Shown here one piece after another: positions 49,542 through 62,315 of a DNA stretch of 64,000 nt. Positions within the stretch are counted from its first letter, which is position 1, and each line of letters starts with the position of its first letter. The DNA is taken from positions 250,634 to 314,633 of the forward strand of contig FJUW01000031.1 in assembly GCA_900074885.1 (NCBI GenBank), read 5' to 3'. The position numbers and the translations under genes are program-made. Below the pieces are notes generated by a model. The model did no database searches. It was not told the origin of the DNA and saw only the letters and a program-made list of their open reading frames with translations. The stretch comes from Rhynchosporium graminicola. Taxonomy: Eukaryota > Ascomycota > Leotiomycetes > Helotiales > Ploettnerulaceae.

Positions 49542-50877
49542 GTGACTTGTGCACTTTGGTCTGTTGCGATTCATTTGAATTTTTTGCGTTTCGATTACTG
49601 GCTGCCTGGGAAAGGGCAATGGGGAGTTTTGGCTGTGTAATGCTATGCTATCCTGAGAAGTGATTTTCGTGCTTCAAGGAGAATGGAATGCTACTCGCGG
49701 GTGTTCCACCATTGGCGATGGCGGTTGGACGACATGTTTTGTGTTTTGATTAGCGAAATACCTATTTTTTTTCCCTACACAGTTGAAAGTCCTGGCTTGG
49801 TGGCTGCTTATTCGGCTTGTGCAATATTGATACCGAACGTTCATGCGTAGTTTAGTGTATCTATGAATTGATAATACCGCGGCTGATTATGCATCCGACC
49901 TACCGCGTGCGTGAAGATCTCTGATTCGAGAGGCTATGGATCCCCGGAATCGTGATGGTAATCATAATATCTTCATACCTCCCTATAGGGATGAAAGAAT
50001 GAATCAATAAGAGGGTCATTCATTTTCCCGACCATCACCATCCGAACTCGACATCAGTCTTGTTGACTCTCCTTCAACACACACGTGATCGGAAGAAAAT
50101 CTCTATCCGAGCCGCCAGCCCACCAAATCTCGTGATAAAAAGACAGTCAGAACTCAACCCACAATTCAGCTGTAATAACAATTCTCGGAAGATGGAGTAG
50201 GTAGTACTTATACCTAGGTTACGAAGCCTCTAGTAGAGAATTCTCCTTATAGACTCTCTTCTACAATCATATATTCTTGAGCTTACACGTGATGTGGTGG
50301 CACTATATTCGGCGGCTTAGATTTTGTACTTGAGGTAAGTGGGATTGACTCTTGTGACGTACGTATTCGAGATTCGACTCGTTATTAAATACCTTGCGGG
50401 CAAGCGTAGGTGTTTGATAGCTGTCGAGGTAGGTAGTGACGGTTGATAGACAGTGCGGTATATGAATAGAAGTACCTATAGTCGAAAGGAATTACTAGGG
50501 GACGAGTCTTTGACAGTTCCTTCCAAGAAGAATTAATTTTGAAATCGAAAATTATGCTTGAAGGCGATTATAATGTTTTAAAACGTAGGATGAGGACTGA
50601 ATAGTAGATATGGGGCGAGGATTTAATCAGTTCCCTATTAAATACCTAGTATTGATGTAGAGTCTGAAGATACTACCAAGTATTATTTTTCACTCTAAGT
50701 ATTCGATTAATAAAGGATATGGAGGCTCTAGCTCTAGTACCGTTGGAAGACAATTCCCTAGGTAGTGATTCCCTATTTGGACCTCCATTTATGTATCGAC
50801 CTAGCCACTGAACGTCACTTGACGGTTATTTTGCTATTCAGAACCATTACTTACCCCTGACTTTGCCTCTAAAGTAG
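49542..50877. other. Intergenic, 1.3 kb, with AT-rich part
   Basis: No gene seen. From about 50,180 to 50,870 the DNA is AT-rich with TA-heavy patches and few long frames. In 50521-50640 I count two CA and seven TG, a mild depletion at most, so this could be an old and weakly RIPed relic or simply AT-rich spacer. Palindromic CCTAGG-type motifs occur near 50212 and 50757. Confidence 0.45.
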
Positions 50878-51691
50878 TCATGCCTCGCTTGCAACGTGCA
50901 TCATGACGGGTGACAGAACCGTGTTGGGACTCGTAGTCTTGGCTTGCTCATCTCGACTCCCTTGCTTTACCTCTCTGAAAGCCTTGCTTCCCTCCTCGCC
51001 GAGTCCACCTTTATCACCCATCTTCTGCCACACCATGAACGCGACCCATATACTGAAGCACAGCAAGATTGCCACACTCCCGACCAACATCCCAGCCCTC
51101 CAGCTGGCATTTTTCTGCCAATACCATGTGGACATGCCAAGCAAGACTCCTACGATACTCCAGTCAAGCAAAACGAGAGGAGACCAAGCGATTATAAAAT
51201 CGAGTCGCGTGGCTGAGACATGGCCTTCGAAGCGAAAAGATAGCATCACCGCCAACATGACAGCCACAACAGCAGAGCATGTTGCTGATGTGAAGAAGCC
51301 CTCGGCAGCTCTGTCAATCGCATTTGTAGAGGGGTGAAACTCGTCGAATGTCAGCGCACCAACTGAAAGTCCTAGCTAGTACGTAAGCTTCAACACCGAG
51401 TTGAAAAGAAGCTATCAAAAACCAATTTCGTTGATACTTGACAGAGTAGCGTAGCCGAGAAGAGCACATACCCGCCATGAGGGCCGAGACGAGGATAAAG
51501 CTATCGTAAAAACGTATAAGGCGCTGGAACACGAGCATGGCCCTGTACTCGATCTGTTTACGTGCTGATGCGGTGCAATACCAAATCAGCAGTGCTCCGA
51601 TTGACGACCTCGAGCACGGAGGCATCGGAGGCATCTCCAGGCGGGGTAATACGCGGGTATATTTGACATTTAACGTACGTTGCAAGTTCAT
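50878..51691 (-). CDS. Four-helix membrane protein of unknown function
   Basis: Two exons on the minus strand (51691-51472, 51371-50878) across a 100-nt intron give 237 residues. Four hydrophobic segments follow each other: IRFYDSFILVSALMAGLSVG; a segment around FFTSATCSAVVAVMLAVML; WSPLVLLDWSIVGVLLGMS; and MLVGSVAILLCFSIWVAFMV. The first helix is completed only by splicing, which restores a smooth run (ALMAGLSVGALTFDEF) and supports the model. Short N- and C-terminal tails are polar. It resembles many fungal four-helix membrane proteins of unknown role; no motif lets me name it. It stands alone in a gene-poor part. Confidence 0.75.
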
Positions 51692-54212
51692 ACTGTGGTG
51701 ATTGAGTGTAACGAACGAATTGCAGATTCGTGCAGAGGTAAGAACACGGCAGAAAATGAAGGCGAATCAGACTTGAGATTCAATGATGAAGGATGAAAAA
51801 AGATCCCAAATCTCATCGGAAGCTGAAAAGAAGTCTCCGCCTAAGCTCTCGGGCGATGAACAATTTAGCCCCAAATACTGCTGACCCGGAACAAAGTTCA
51901 TGTGTAATTGATCGGCTCTCCAGGGCACTAGCCGCAGGTCAATAATTGCATATTTGACTTAATGAATGCAAAGAGTATGCAATGTGACGGTCGACTACGC
52001 AGCCCACATGCTGTGTGATGGAGTGGGAAGCAAGAGAACCTATTAATTTCGTCTGCCCCAGTCAAGTTTTGAGACCTCGGACCCGCTTAGTCATCGTTCT
52101 CTAACCTTGTCTCGCTGATTGGAATCAACCTAACCTCCCAATACCTCCAAATCCTTCCCAGTTTCAACCCCTCATTACAAGAGTGCACAACTTTTGATTC
52201 TCTTGAGTATTTCCCTAGAAATGCGGAGAGTTGTCTGTGCAGAGTGGAAACGTCAATTGGTGTTCTACGAGCGCCTCGGGCCGTCGGCTACCCGCCATCC
52301 ACGACGATTTATTTTCGTCTGTCCGATTGGACAGTACCTTGATCCATGAGACCGCTTCACGACCTGTCGACTGGAAACCTGGAAGCCTCTCTAACGGTAC
52401 ACAGTCCTCGTGAGTCGTGACTTTAGGTCAGAGTCGCTTCGATCTCCAGCACTTTTTAAACCCTTGGCAACGGTCTATCGCATACTGCTATGCATCGGAT
52501 TATGGCCCTCCTTTGATATGGCCATGGGCGCGATGAGTCACCCGACTTCTCCAGGTGGCGACGGCGGTCAACACGTCTTGAATTTCTATCACCTCTCTCT
52601 TCTTGCCGGTGTTGTTGAACTAAACATGTTCTTATCTGAATCAGCAATACCCGGTATTTTACGGCAAAGCATCAGAGCTTGACCTCGTCAATTGTACCCC
52701 TCTCAATCTTCAACCAAATGTACCAATACTATTATCCTGTATTACACAGCCATGCGGTCCACATCATGGCCTACATACAGTCGGTATGAGTCTTCATGAT
52801 CCGTGTTGTTAGGCCCAGGAGATCGTCTTTGCATTGGCCTTGAAAAATCCTGCGTGCCGTGGCCATGCTTGGTCCCTGGCACTCCTTTTCGTGCGATATA
52901 CTTTTGCCCTTTGAGGACCCCTTATTAACTCTAATCCCAGATTTCCAGGATCTTTCATCTCTTGGTTCCTTCATTCGCGTTCCCAGCCGGCAAACAATCT
53001 TTCCGTCCGCAGTAGTGGCTGGCAGAGCCGGCTTGCAGAACCGATACGCCCACCCAGTCTCATAGTGCCTTGTGTATTTTGAGCATCCAATACCTGGGGG
53101 ATTGGAATATCGTTCAATGATTCGTTCCGTCAACTAATCTTCGGCTAAAGCAGCTTCAGTCAAGCAGACTAGTTACACAATCCCGCTAAGTTGCACGAAA
53201 CTATCGATTGACAGGTGGGAAATCCCCCAAGAGCATGCCTATCCGCAAGCAGTACTACGAGAAGGCATTCAATCTGCAAAAGTAACGGCGGAAGCTCATG
53301 ATCACCCTCCCTTCCACATGTACTCCACACATGCATGGCCCTGCCTCGTGGCTAGTTGTCGCCTGGCTGAATGGAGTTGCATGGCAATACATGTGTTTGC
53401 CCCATACACAGCATGCCCACCACCCACCCGATTGTTGAGATGTAAGTGCATAACGGACAGTCCATATCGCACAACGTCAAAATACGGTTGTCGTTTCTTG
53501 GGTTTGTTAAATTCCCCTTTAGAACCTCAAGCGTTGACAGTCATCAAAATCATGTGTATTTCATACTACTATGCCAAGACAACAGTTTCGAAAGCTGGAG
53601 GCACCAGGAAGTCATAACCTGAGCCAGGCCGGACCCCGGTCGAGGCTAGCTATTTGTGCATACAACTTACTGCTGCTTCACATAGCAACCATCTTATTCC
53701 ATCATCTCCTGTCAGAGACCAGCGATAAGTCCTGCATCCATCCCACGGCGCCGCCGCTTCTTGGTGCAGATTGCAGGGTTCATGATAACCACCCCACGGC
53801 AATATTTTACCACCATCCTCCACACATTCGCTACATCACTGGGGCCAATCCGGGGCGTCTTTGTCCCAGCTATCGAGACATTTGGAGCTCGCACTTGAAG
53901 CACCCTAGTGGAAGCGCTGCATATTGCATGTGCTTGCTTTCTAGTTAACTCTGCCATTAACCCTGCTTTTAACAATCTTTGTACTCGCATCATGCGCAGT
54001 GGATGTATCTACGATTAAGTACCGCACTTGTCCCTTCAACTTGGACAGGGGAAGCAGTCTTGCCCCGGTTTTCCATCATCCCACGCCATCGCAAAACCCC
54101 TCTTCAGGTCGTCTTAGTCTGCTTCAGACCCTTATCTCTGAGGTTCCAAACACCAATCATTAGAGCTGTTTCTCGCCATTTTTACTTATGGTATATGTGA
54201 GGATCTTTGATA
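51692..54212. other. Gene-poor stretch, 2.5 kb
   Basis: No convincing gene. A leader-like pyrimidine-rich stretch ends at an ATG at 52220, but the frame closes after 41 codons. A second open frame at 52410-52682 has a slightly protein-like look (KPLATVYRILLCIGLWPSF) without an ATG or splice sites that join it to the first. This may be a decayed gene. The rest has only short frames on both strands. Confidence 0.45.
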
Positions 54213-56362
54213 ATGGATTATCGGCGGGCCTCACTGGCTACTAATAGACAGCACCATGTCAAAGCGAATTCGCACATATATCCCAGCTTTGCCGGCGACT
54301 ATTCTAATCGACAGGCAAATGTACCTGTCTTCGACTCACCAGTAACTATGTGGTGGGACGAAGAGAGAATCGAATCGACGGTAGATAGACAGTTTGTGCT
54401 TTCAAAACTACGACCGGGTGAGCAGGTCCGGTTAGACGAACCTCTACTATTCGGAGATGGCCTCACCGACGATACGTATATGGAGTGGATCGAACTAAAA
54501 GCGAAGCGAATCTTTCTGATTTTAGTCGACCTCGGGGTCCCTGACCAGATTTTTGGTATTGTTGATGACTCCTGGGATGACGATGATCTTCCGGTGCCAT
54601 TCGACCAAGTTGAACGGCTTCGGCTGACTTTTGCAAAGGACGAGAAGCTCGAAAAGAAGTTCTTCCATCGGCAATTTTTATACTTGTTGAGGAATGTCCA
54701 GAAAGGGGAGCATCTGTATTACGACGACGAGGAGGTAGTGCCTCTGGAGCCAGTAGAGAAACGCCCTGTTGGTGCAGTTGCGGGTCTCACGCAGAGCAAC
54801 GTTGATAAGGTCCATCTTCCGGGAAGGCCAGACGATGTCTTCGTTCGACGACGGATACCACTAGGTGCAACGGCTGGTCGCATGCCGCAAGAGGAATTTC
54901 TATCCGGCATTGAAACCTTGCGATTGATTGAGCATGACCATCTAACAACTCTTTGGGCCTCGTACATCCATCAAGGGTCTGGATACCTTCTTCTCACTCC
55001 AGTTATTGAAAGTTCACTGAAGTCATGCTTGAATGTAATGCCTCAGTCTATCAAGATACTTGCAAAGCAAGACCGGCGTGCTTTACTCCTGAACTGGATA
55101 CACTGTCTTGCAGATGCAGTTGCGTACCTTCACGAAAAAGGCCTGGCACACAGGAATATAAAGCCATCAAACGTATCATTTGACGTCGACAACCAGATCT
55201 TCCTTAGCGATTTCAGTGTTTTCGGTGCAGAGAAATCTGGCTTCGATAAGGAAACGTATGATCATCAGGCACCGGAACAAATAACACGCCAAATACCAAG
55301 TGGAGTGAACTCTCAACCAAGTACTTCCAGACGCTCTGGCATTCCAGGAAACGCGTTCGGTTTCTCGACTGCACAGAAAAATTTCCTAGTGTCCAATGAC
55401 TCCTCCTCAATATACACCTCCTCATCTGGGATAGGCTCGAAGCCTTCCACCGGCTCATGTGTACAGAGCGCGCATCTTGCTGGGAAACATGATCCTCAGA
55501 CAGCTGACATATACTCTCTCGGTACCATCTTCCTCGAAATCATGACCTTCCTAATGAAGCGCAATTCTCGCACCTTCGCCTCACACCGCTCTTGCAAAAA
55601 TAAAACGCCAGGACGCGGAGGCGGCTTACCCGACTCTTCGTTTCACAAGAACCCCCGCCAGGTCGAAAGTTGGATGAGTCTTCTCGCCAAAGATGGAAAG
55701 AAGAAAGAGGACAAGATATTCAGAAGTGTGAGCCACATCTTAGCTCTCATCGAAAAGATGATGAACCCTGTCCCAGACGAGCGGCCTGGCGCCCATGATG
55801 TCCAGGAGAAGATATACTGTATTCTGATAGAGTTCTGCGGGATTGGTCCGTCGTCTACTTCGAGAGGTAAGATTCATTGCACGATGCGCGAAAGCGAGGA
55901 CAATGACTGGGATTTCGGTTTCGATCAATTGAGACTGGCTTCGCAACGAGCAGCTGCCGAAGCGTGCGCGAATGTTCTCCCAGTCATTGCGATAGGGAAT
56001 AGGCAAGGAGTAGGAGATTCCGAGCGAGAGAGGATGTCTTCGTTAGTATCGAGTGTAGCGTGGGGACCAGGTCCTGGTTCGCCTACACCTCCGATATCTC
56101 CGCTGATGGACAGAGCGCCAACGAGAGATGGTGATGTGATGAGTGTTTCGAGTGGGAATAAGAGCGTTACGGGGCGGAGCTCAGAGGGAAAATCAAGATC
56201 TGGGAGCGCGAGTCTGGGGAGCGGGACGCAGATTGGGAAGATGAAACCAAAACGGAAGGCAAAGGCGTGGCAGGCGCCAGTTTATGCAGGTTAGTTGGGC
56301 TTGGGTATCTGAGGATAAGAATAGCACTAATATCTTTTGGCACAGAAATGAGCTTTGGGTGA
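54213..56362 (+). CDS. Protein kinase-fold protein, probable pseudokinase
   Basis: Two exons (54213-56289, 56346-56362) give 697 residues. The second exon is only 17 nt; it replaces an immediate stop with the ending YAEMSFG and has a good donor (GTTAGT), branch site (ACTAAT) and acceptor (CACAG). Residues 1-200 are an acidic N-terminal region (DDSWDDDDLPVPFDQV). The kinase-like domain is about 200-560, with insertions. HRN at 313-315 replaces HRD, so the catalytic base Asp is Asn. DFS at 333-335 replaces DFG and keeps the metal-binding Asp. APE at 353-355 is intact. The usual VAIK lysine region reads VFVRRRI, so the lysine is not obvious. The C-terminus is Ser/Gly-rich then basic. It is probably a scaffold or allosteric protein rather than an active kinase; partners unknown. 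Confidence 0.82.
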
Positions 56363-57774
56363 TTGACGACTACGATTAGTAAATTTCGAAATGTACGGGT
56401 TGATCAGTAAAGAAGGCACGGAGGTGATGAGGAACGACAAGAAGCATCTAATGACAGAACATGAATATGGATATGGCTATGGCGCAGCACAGCATAGCAC
56501 AGCAGATTACGGATCTCCACGTCTCCGGTTCGGCGTCACAGGCAGAGTTTGGTGTTCTGATATTTTATACACGTTACAACTTCGGGAGCAGGCAGAGCCT
56601 TGGACATATATTGATTTTGATTATTGTTTAGGGATGCGGTCTTCGAGCCATTGTTGTTAGCTAGACGATTAGCTTACATCGTGCGTGGTTTTGAAAGGAA
56701 CTAGGTCTCGCTATAGTGAGAAAGTATTGCTATTGGATTGGCACTAGTACTAATAGGCCGAAAGAAGTCGGTTATATAGAAATATCTAATCCTATCTTAT
56801 ATGTAATCTGAATGTATCGTAGCCATTATAGTAGATTGATAACTACACTACCCTTTAAGAGTATCCTGCTCGTAAGTTTCGATTCAAGTCAAATTCTCGG
56901 ATATGCAGCTATTCATCTAGCTTTACTTAACACTATATACTCCTCTCTATCTCTTCGAAACAAAGCTAGTAATCCTTGAAAGATAGAATCTGATAGATAG
57001 ATAGTCGTAGAAGTAGTCTTAAGTATTAAGACGTCTTAACTTACTAATTCCTAGTAACTGATCTTATAATTCAAAAGACTCTAATAAGTTAGTACTCTTC
57101 TATATATTAACGTCTATTATCTAACTATATACAACGAAATAACTATATCTCAAATTTACATGTATCTCGATAAGCAATAGATAGCTCTAGCTTACTATTA
57201 GAGCTATACTAATGATCGGTAATCACTAGCAAAATTTCCACTTCAAATCAGATCGTAGAAACCTCCTTATTATCTAAATCCTAAGACCGTTAAGATAGTA
57301 AAAGCTAACGAATACTTCTATTCCTGATATGGGATAACCCTATGCTACACACTATCATCTATATAACGATCTCCAGACGCTGGAATCGGGTTGCGATGTT
57401 AACTTATTCATGGAAAGCGAAGCCTCGCATCGTGCTTTTCTCTCTCCTACCTCACCTCACTATATTATATAATCCTGCATAAATCTATATATATAACGCC
57501 GAGCTAACCCAGATCGACAGTCAAAGATAACGCCCCTTATACTATCTATCTATACATAGATAAGTGAGAATAGCACCCCTTCTACCCTCCCTCTCTCCCT
57601 CTCCCTCTCTCCCCCCAAGGTCCTCCTTAACCTCAATCTCAACCTCTCTATCACTCCATCAATCCAATCCAATCCTGTCCCCCCTCTCCCTCTCTCCCCC
57701 TCTCCACTGAACCTCAACCCTGGAATAATCTCATAACGTTTATCTCCCTATGGAGTGACCCACTAACTCACTCA

Positions 57775-57800
57775 CTCATCCTCATCCTCATCCTCATCCT
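57775..57800. repeat. (CTCATC)n microsatellite
   Basis: Four tandem copies of CTCATC near the end of the CT-rich run. Confidence 0.8.
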
Positions 57801-57898
57801 TGATGTGCTTGTTAGTTTCTTCGCGATGCGATGGATGGGGTAGATGTAGATTGTAGATGTAGATATCAGATTTGAGACTCTAGTTACAGTAGGTACGG

Positions 57899-57930
57899 AG
57901 AGATAGAGATAGAGATAGAGATAGAGATAG
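57899..57930. repeat. (GAGATA)n microsatellite
   Basis: Five tandem hexamers AGATAG/GAGATA. Confidence 0.85.
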
Positions 57931-58859
57931 GGGGAAAAGGAAAAGGAAAGAGGGAAGAGATAGAGTATTGAGGTAAAGAGGGGAAAAGAGGGGAAAAAGA
58001 GGGTTGGATGGTCATTAGTAGGTAGATAGAACGAAAACCCTTCCTTTCTCCCCTTTACTTGCAGGAAAAAAAATTGATTTGAATTGAATGGAAATGAACG
58101 CGATGAGAAACCGGCCCAACAGAGAGGACATACCCCGTACGCAATACAATACCAAACGCGATCCTGAATCCGTCCAGTCAAGCAACCCATTACTCACCAG
58201 CACCAGCACTAGCATTCACCATCCCAAGTTTTAACCAAAGAGTCACTTCCTGATATTCATTTTCAAGTTTCATTTTCATTTGTTGTATTCTCTACATCGC
58301 CGACTCAACTCCGCCCATCCATCTATGCTAGCAACCAACTCAACTAACCAGCCAACCAAGACCGAGGTGGCTTGGCTCTGGCTCTGACTGACTACCATTT
58401 GGGAAAGGAGAAAACGCCTATTCTATACTCATACACCATGTGAAAAAACAAGAAACAAGATCCCTAGGCCTAAGTCATCTCTATGTGAAGCCGCTGTGCT
58501 CGGTGATATGAAACCCCAGTCGACGTTTGAAGTAAGGTAAACACGCCTAGTGGTGCCAGATGTTCGCTCTCAGTATTCTGAACACAGTAGCGAGAACACA
58601 AAGACACGAAGAATCAACAAGAAAATTGAAAAAGGAACAATGAAATTCTGTACCGGGGCAGAAAAGGTTCTGGAGGAGTATCTGAGGCTGGTGAAGGCAG
58701 TCTCATTGTTTCCATGATCGCCAATTGGTCTTCTTCAACGGTTTGGATTACAAAAAAATAATAAGTTTCCAAGCCCCTCGTCCCGTCGAAAGGACTTCTA
58801 AGAAGTTCATTTCGCGTCTTCCCAAACATAACTTCATATATTGTAGGGTGGAAATCAGA

Positions 58860-60289
58860 TCATGAGGTTCCTAGAGAATTCTTCGCCGCGGCGAGGTAGG
58901 CCTTTGGATCGTAATCGGCGGGAGCGTAAGGTGCGAGACCACCAAGGAGAAGGAAGACAGTGACGATGAACGTGCTGAAGATGACAAGTTTACGGAGAAT
59001 GGGCTTGTTGGCACCAAATTCGGCCCATCTGCGTGTGCATTCTGAGATGAATGGCTTGAGCTCCTTCTGTCCCAACTTGTAGTATACCATGCCGCAAAGA
59101 GCGATGGTGTATCCGAATGCTTGGAGGGAAGAAACTTGGGTGCCCCAGATGAGCATGGATGCAGCGACGAGGAGGATATCCTTGAGGACACCGCAAAGGG
59201 TGAGGACGAGGCCGGAGGTTTTTCCGATCTATGAGATTGGTTAGAGGTGTCAATTTATCTAAGGATCGGGAAAGCTTACCAAGAATACCACGGACATGTT
59301 CAAGAAGAATGCGCAGCTTGCGTTGGCGAAGAAGGTCCACAGTCCGACAGCGTAGACTTCTGACATTTGAACTTTAGGAATTTCCAAGAACAGGGCGATT
59401 GTGAAGTTCATGATGCCGCATACTGGAGCGAAGTAGTAGAGAGATACCAGCGGATCCATCTTGAACTCGGCACCATTGAGCAGCCTCTCTACCATACAGA
59501 TCCTGACAGCCTCGAAAGCAATTCCTCCGATTTGGTATAAGAAACCGGTCAGGACGAAGTCGATTTCACCGAAAGAGGCCAAGGCGACACCAATGACAAT
59601 GAAGGATACGTTTCCGAGCTTCTTCAGATCGACTGGATGCATTTGGAGAATCCATCCGGCAACGAGGACAGCGACGGGGGTGAAAGCCTGTTACATTTGT
59701 TAGTATGTAACTGGTGCGATCGGCCTTGGAGAGTGCGCACCTTGAGCATTTGGATGAAGGAGACGCTCAGGTAGAGATAGGTCAAGTTTCCGCAGATCAA
59801 GCTCAAACTGAAGAAGACTCCAATGGGCACGATAGCTCTCAGGTAGACCTTTCCAGTCATCTTAACAGTTTTCCGACCATCTAAAAGGGTTGTTGTACGA
59901 GCCATGATCTGGGTCATGATAGTCGCGAAGATGAGATGCCATGATGTGAGGAGGATTGGGTAGGCTGTTAAACTATTAGCATCCAGTACTCAATTCCTAG
60001 TACAACTACAACATACCAAATCCTAGTGTAGAGAGAATCCATTTGTTGAAGAGAATAACACTGGACGACAAACTGATCCAGACTCTGTAAAGCCAGGTAT
60101 TAGCAATTGCCTTCCAAGAGATTTGCGCGCGCTCTTGGAGTATACTGACGCGACGTAGAGTGCAGGATGGATTCCATTCGAAGCTGCTGGTGCTGCTGAC
60201 TTCTCGGCATCAGGATTGACAGTTGGCAGGATGGAGACTGCTGCTGTCCTTGGGGCCTCGCCCGAAATGCGAACCTTCTCTTCACTCAT
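58860..60289 (-). CDS. ugtA: TPT/DMT-family nucleotide-sugar transporter, likely UDP-galactofuranose transporter
   Basis: Five exons on the minus strand (60289-60150, 60084-60017, 59964-59741, 59687-59280, 59228-58860), introns of 51-65 nt, give 402 residues. After a soluble N-terminus of about 55 residues there are nine to ten hydrophobic segments of the triose-phosphate/nucleotide-sugar transporter type: WISLSSSVILFNKWIL, FAYPILLTSWHLIF, SFIQMLKAFTPVAVLVAG, FEAVRICMVERLL, IGKTSGLVLTLCGVLKDILL and GYTIALCGMVYYKLGQ. These are the family's conserved blocks (FNKW, FxQMLK, K-T-S-G-L-x-L-T). The gene stands next to and diverges from UDP-galactopyranose mutase. In Aspergillus the UDP-Galf transporter (UgtA/GlfB) lies beside the mutase gene in the same way. 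Family is certain; substrate is inferred from the neighbour. Confidence 0.88.
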
Positions 60290-62315
60290 CGTGGCTGTTG
60301 GCGTTGCTGGACTCTTTTGACGAGTGTACCGGGAATTGAGAGATCGAGGGTCGATGATTAGGGGTTTATATCAATTCGAGTTGTTGTAATAGGTAACGAC
60401 AGGAACAAATTGGGATGAAGTAAATCGTATACGACGTCGTCGTCGTTGTCAAGCTCGAGGTAGCACGAGGGATGGAAATTCAAGGGAGGGAGGGGTGAGT
60501 GTTCGAAGAAAAAGATACCGTCCAGGAGTTCAAAGAGCGCGCAGCCGCCTCACCCATCGCTTCTTGGCGTCTGGTGGAGTGTCAAGGAAATGCTTAAGAG
60601 GCTGACGAATGAGGCCAGGCATCAGCTTATTGCCTGAGGCTCAAAACCCCCTCTGTCCAGAAACCCCCTGGCTGCATATAAATATCCCGTAGTCTCCCCT
60701 ATCTTGATCGCCAAGTATCATTTGATCAATCGGCTTACCTGCATCTCACTACGTACCACTGATTGTCAGTAGGCGGGGCGAGGTTAGGTCATAGAGCTTG
60801 ACAACCTCATAAAGAGTATTATTATTAGATGGGCGTGTCGAGAATTGAATGCAGTTTGAAAGAGTGTATAATCCTGTATTCAGGGGGCGTGATCGACAAG
60901 CAGATCTGTTTCCAGTTCATAGCAAATCCATTTTTAACAAGACAAGACCACGCGTACAGTTATGAGGCTCGGACTGTAGAAACTTTCAAGTTAGACACTT
61001 GCAGAAAAGCAGGATCTACGTGTAGGACTTCAGACGCATGTGATTCAAGGAGTCAGTTCAGTTGTGCAATAGAAGCTAAGACAGCGGGTGTGATGATACC
61101 TTTTTTTAGTATGAAGGAGAGCTGCATGAGCATCCAAATGGCTCTGAATCTTTCCAGGATCCACGGGATAGGAATATGATATGGCAAGGCTGCGAAGAGA
61201 CAGACCTCCGGGCTGTAATCTCCACCTACCTTAGGTACCTCTATCAGTACTTCTCCCGCGTAGGTAGGTAATCTCATGTGCTGCTGCTTGTAGTGGGGGC
61301 CTCATATCGACTTTGCGAGTAAGTCCAGTCCAGTCAAGGAATATTGATACACAAACGGAGATCACAATCAAATTGGATCAGTGAGGTGGCAACTGGGAGG
61401 AAAGATACGGCAACGAGCAGGAGGCTTGTACTATTCGCAGATGCAATGACCCTTCACAGACCGGCCGGCCTTTAAAAAGAGGCAGGTGAAGATTGCTTGA
61501 TGGCCGCCGATAAGAATGCCAAGATATTCAGTTCAGCCTTGTGAGCATGAAGTAAGGTATACACATCCATACAATGTGATATTATACTTTGTCAAGCCAC
61601 GGCCGCAGCCTCTTGGGAAAAGGGGGAGGAGAAGGCTAATCACCATTCCATTGCAAGCTCAAGTTCATAAATACTCCGTCCGGGATTGTGTTCGCGTAAA
61701 CAACGGGATGTTCATATACATACATACATACATACATACCTATCAAAACATCCAATGAACCATCATCTGTCGCCTCCTTGCCTCTCCTTACCAACCGAGA
61801 TGCCACTTTCAATTTACAATGCAAATGCCAAATTACAATGCAACAAATGCACATGCAAGGCCCCAGGAAATAACGGGAGTTTCAGGAGATGAGGGCCGCA
61901 ACCCAATCAGAAAAGCCCCTCGAAAACGTGAAGCCATTCCCAATTCGATGATAGCGGCGGCAGGTACCCACCCAGATGCATATGCATCTTCCTGACTGGC
62001 TACAGATGCGGCCGTTCGATTTGGCCACCCACCAATTGTGAACCACCAAATCAAGTCGAGTCGACCTGCATTGAAATGGAATCAACACATTTTTCTGGAC
62101 CCTGATCGCCCCCTCTACGTCGTACTTGACTGGATATCCCTTTTCCACTGCCCCCGACTATCATCCTGCCTTCATCATCTATCATCTGCTACCTCTCGCA
62201 TCGTACATTGTCTGCATAGATCGCATATCTGGAGCTTGTGTGTATCTGCAAAAAATCCCATCCCGTCCCGTCCAGCTTGCGATTGTCACCCCGCTATCGC
62301 ACTCAGATCTTCAAG
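60290..62315. promoter_or_regulatory. Divergent intergenic region between transporter and UDP-galactopyranose mutase
   Basis: About 2 kb separate the two start codons. I see no gene in it. A CATA repeat lies at 61715-61739. ACCTACCTTAGGTACCT near 61226 and GTAGGTAGGTA near 61260 are palindrome-related motifs. CT-rich and TATC-rich sequence at 62140-62310 is probably the mutase leader. Confidence 0.5.
61715..61739. repeat. (ACAT)n microsatellite
   Basis: Six tandem CATA/ACAT units. Confidence 0.88.

Larger units (their letters stand above)
56363..58859. other. Intergenic, 2.5 kb, AT-rich then CT-rich
   Basis: From about 56,690 to 57,560 the DNA is AT-rich and moderately poor in CA/TG (four in 56941-57060), perhaps an old RIPed relic with no recognisable element. 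From 57,590 to 57,720 it is a CT-rich run. Short tandem repeats follow: TCATCC units at 57775-57800 and GAGATA units at 57899-57930. A 140-codon frame over this part on the minus strand is low-complexity and not a gene. Confidence 0.5.

Noticed and set aside
52220..52682. Leader-like sequence with an ATG and a partly protein-like frame
   Set aside because: The ATG frame ends after 41 codons and no acceptable intron joins it to the later frame, which has no start. At most a decayed gene.
57768..58190. 140-codon minus-strand frame
   Set aside because: Translation is low-complexity (LYLYLYLY, RMRMRM) made by GAGATA and CTCATC microsatellites.
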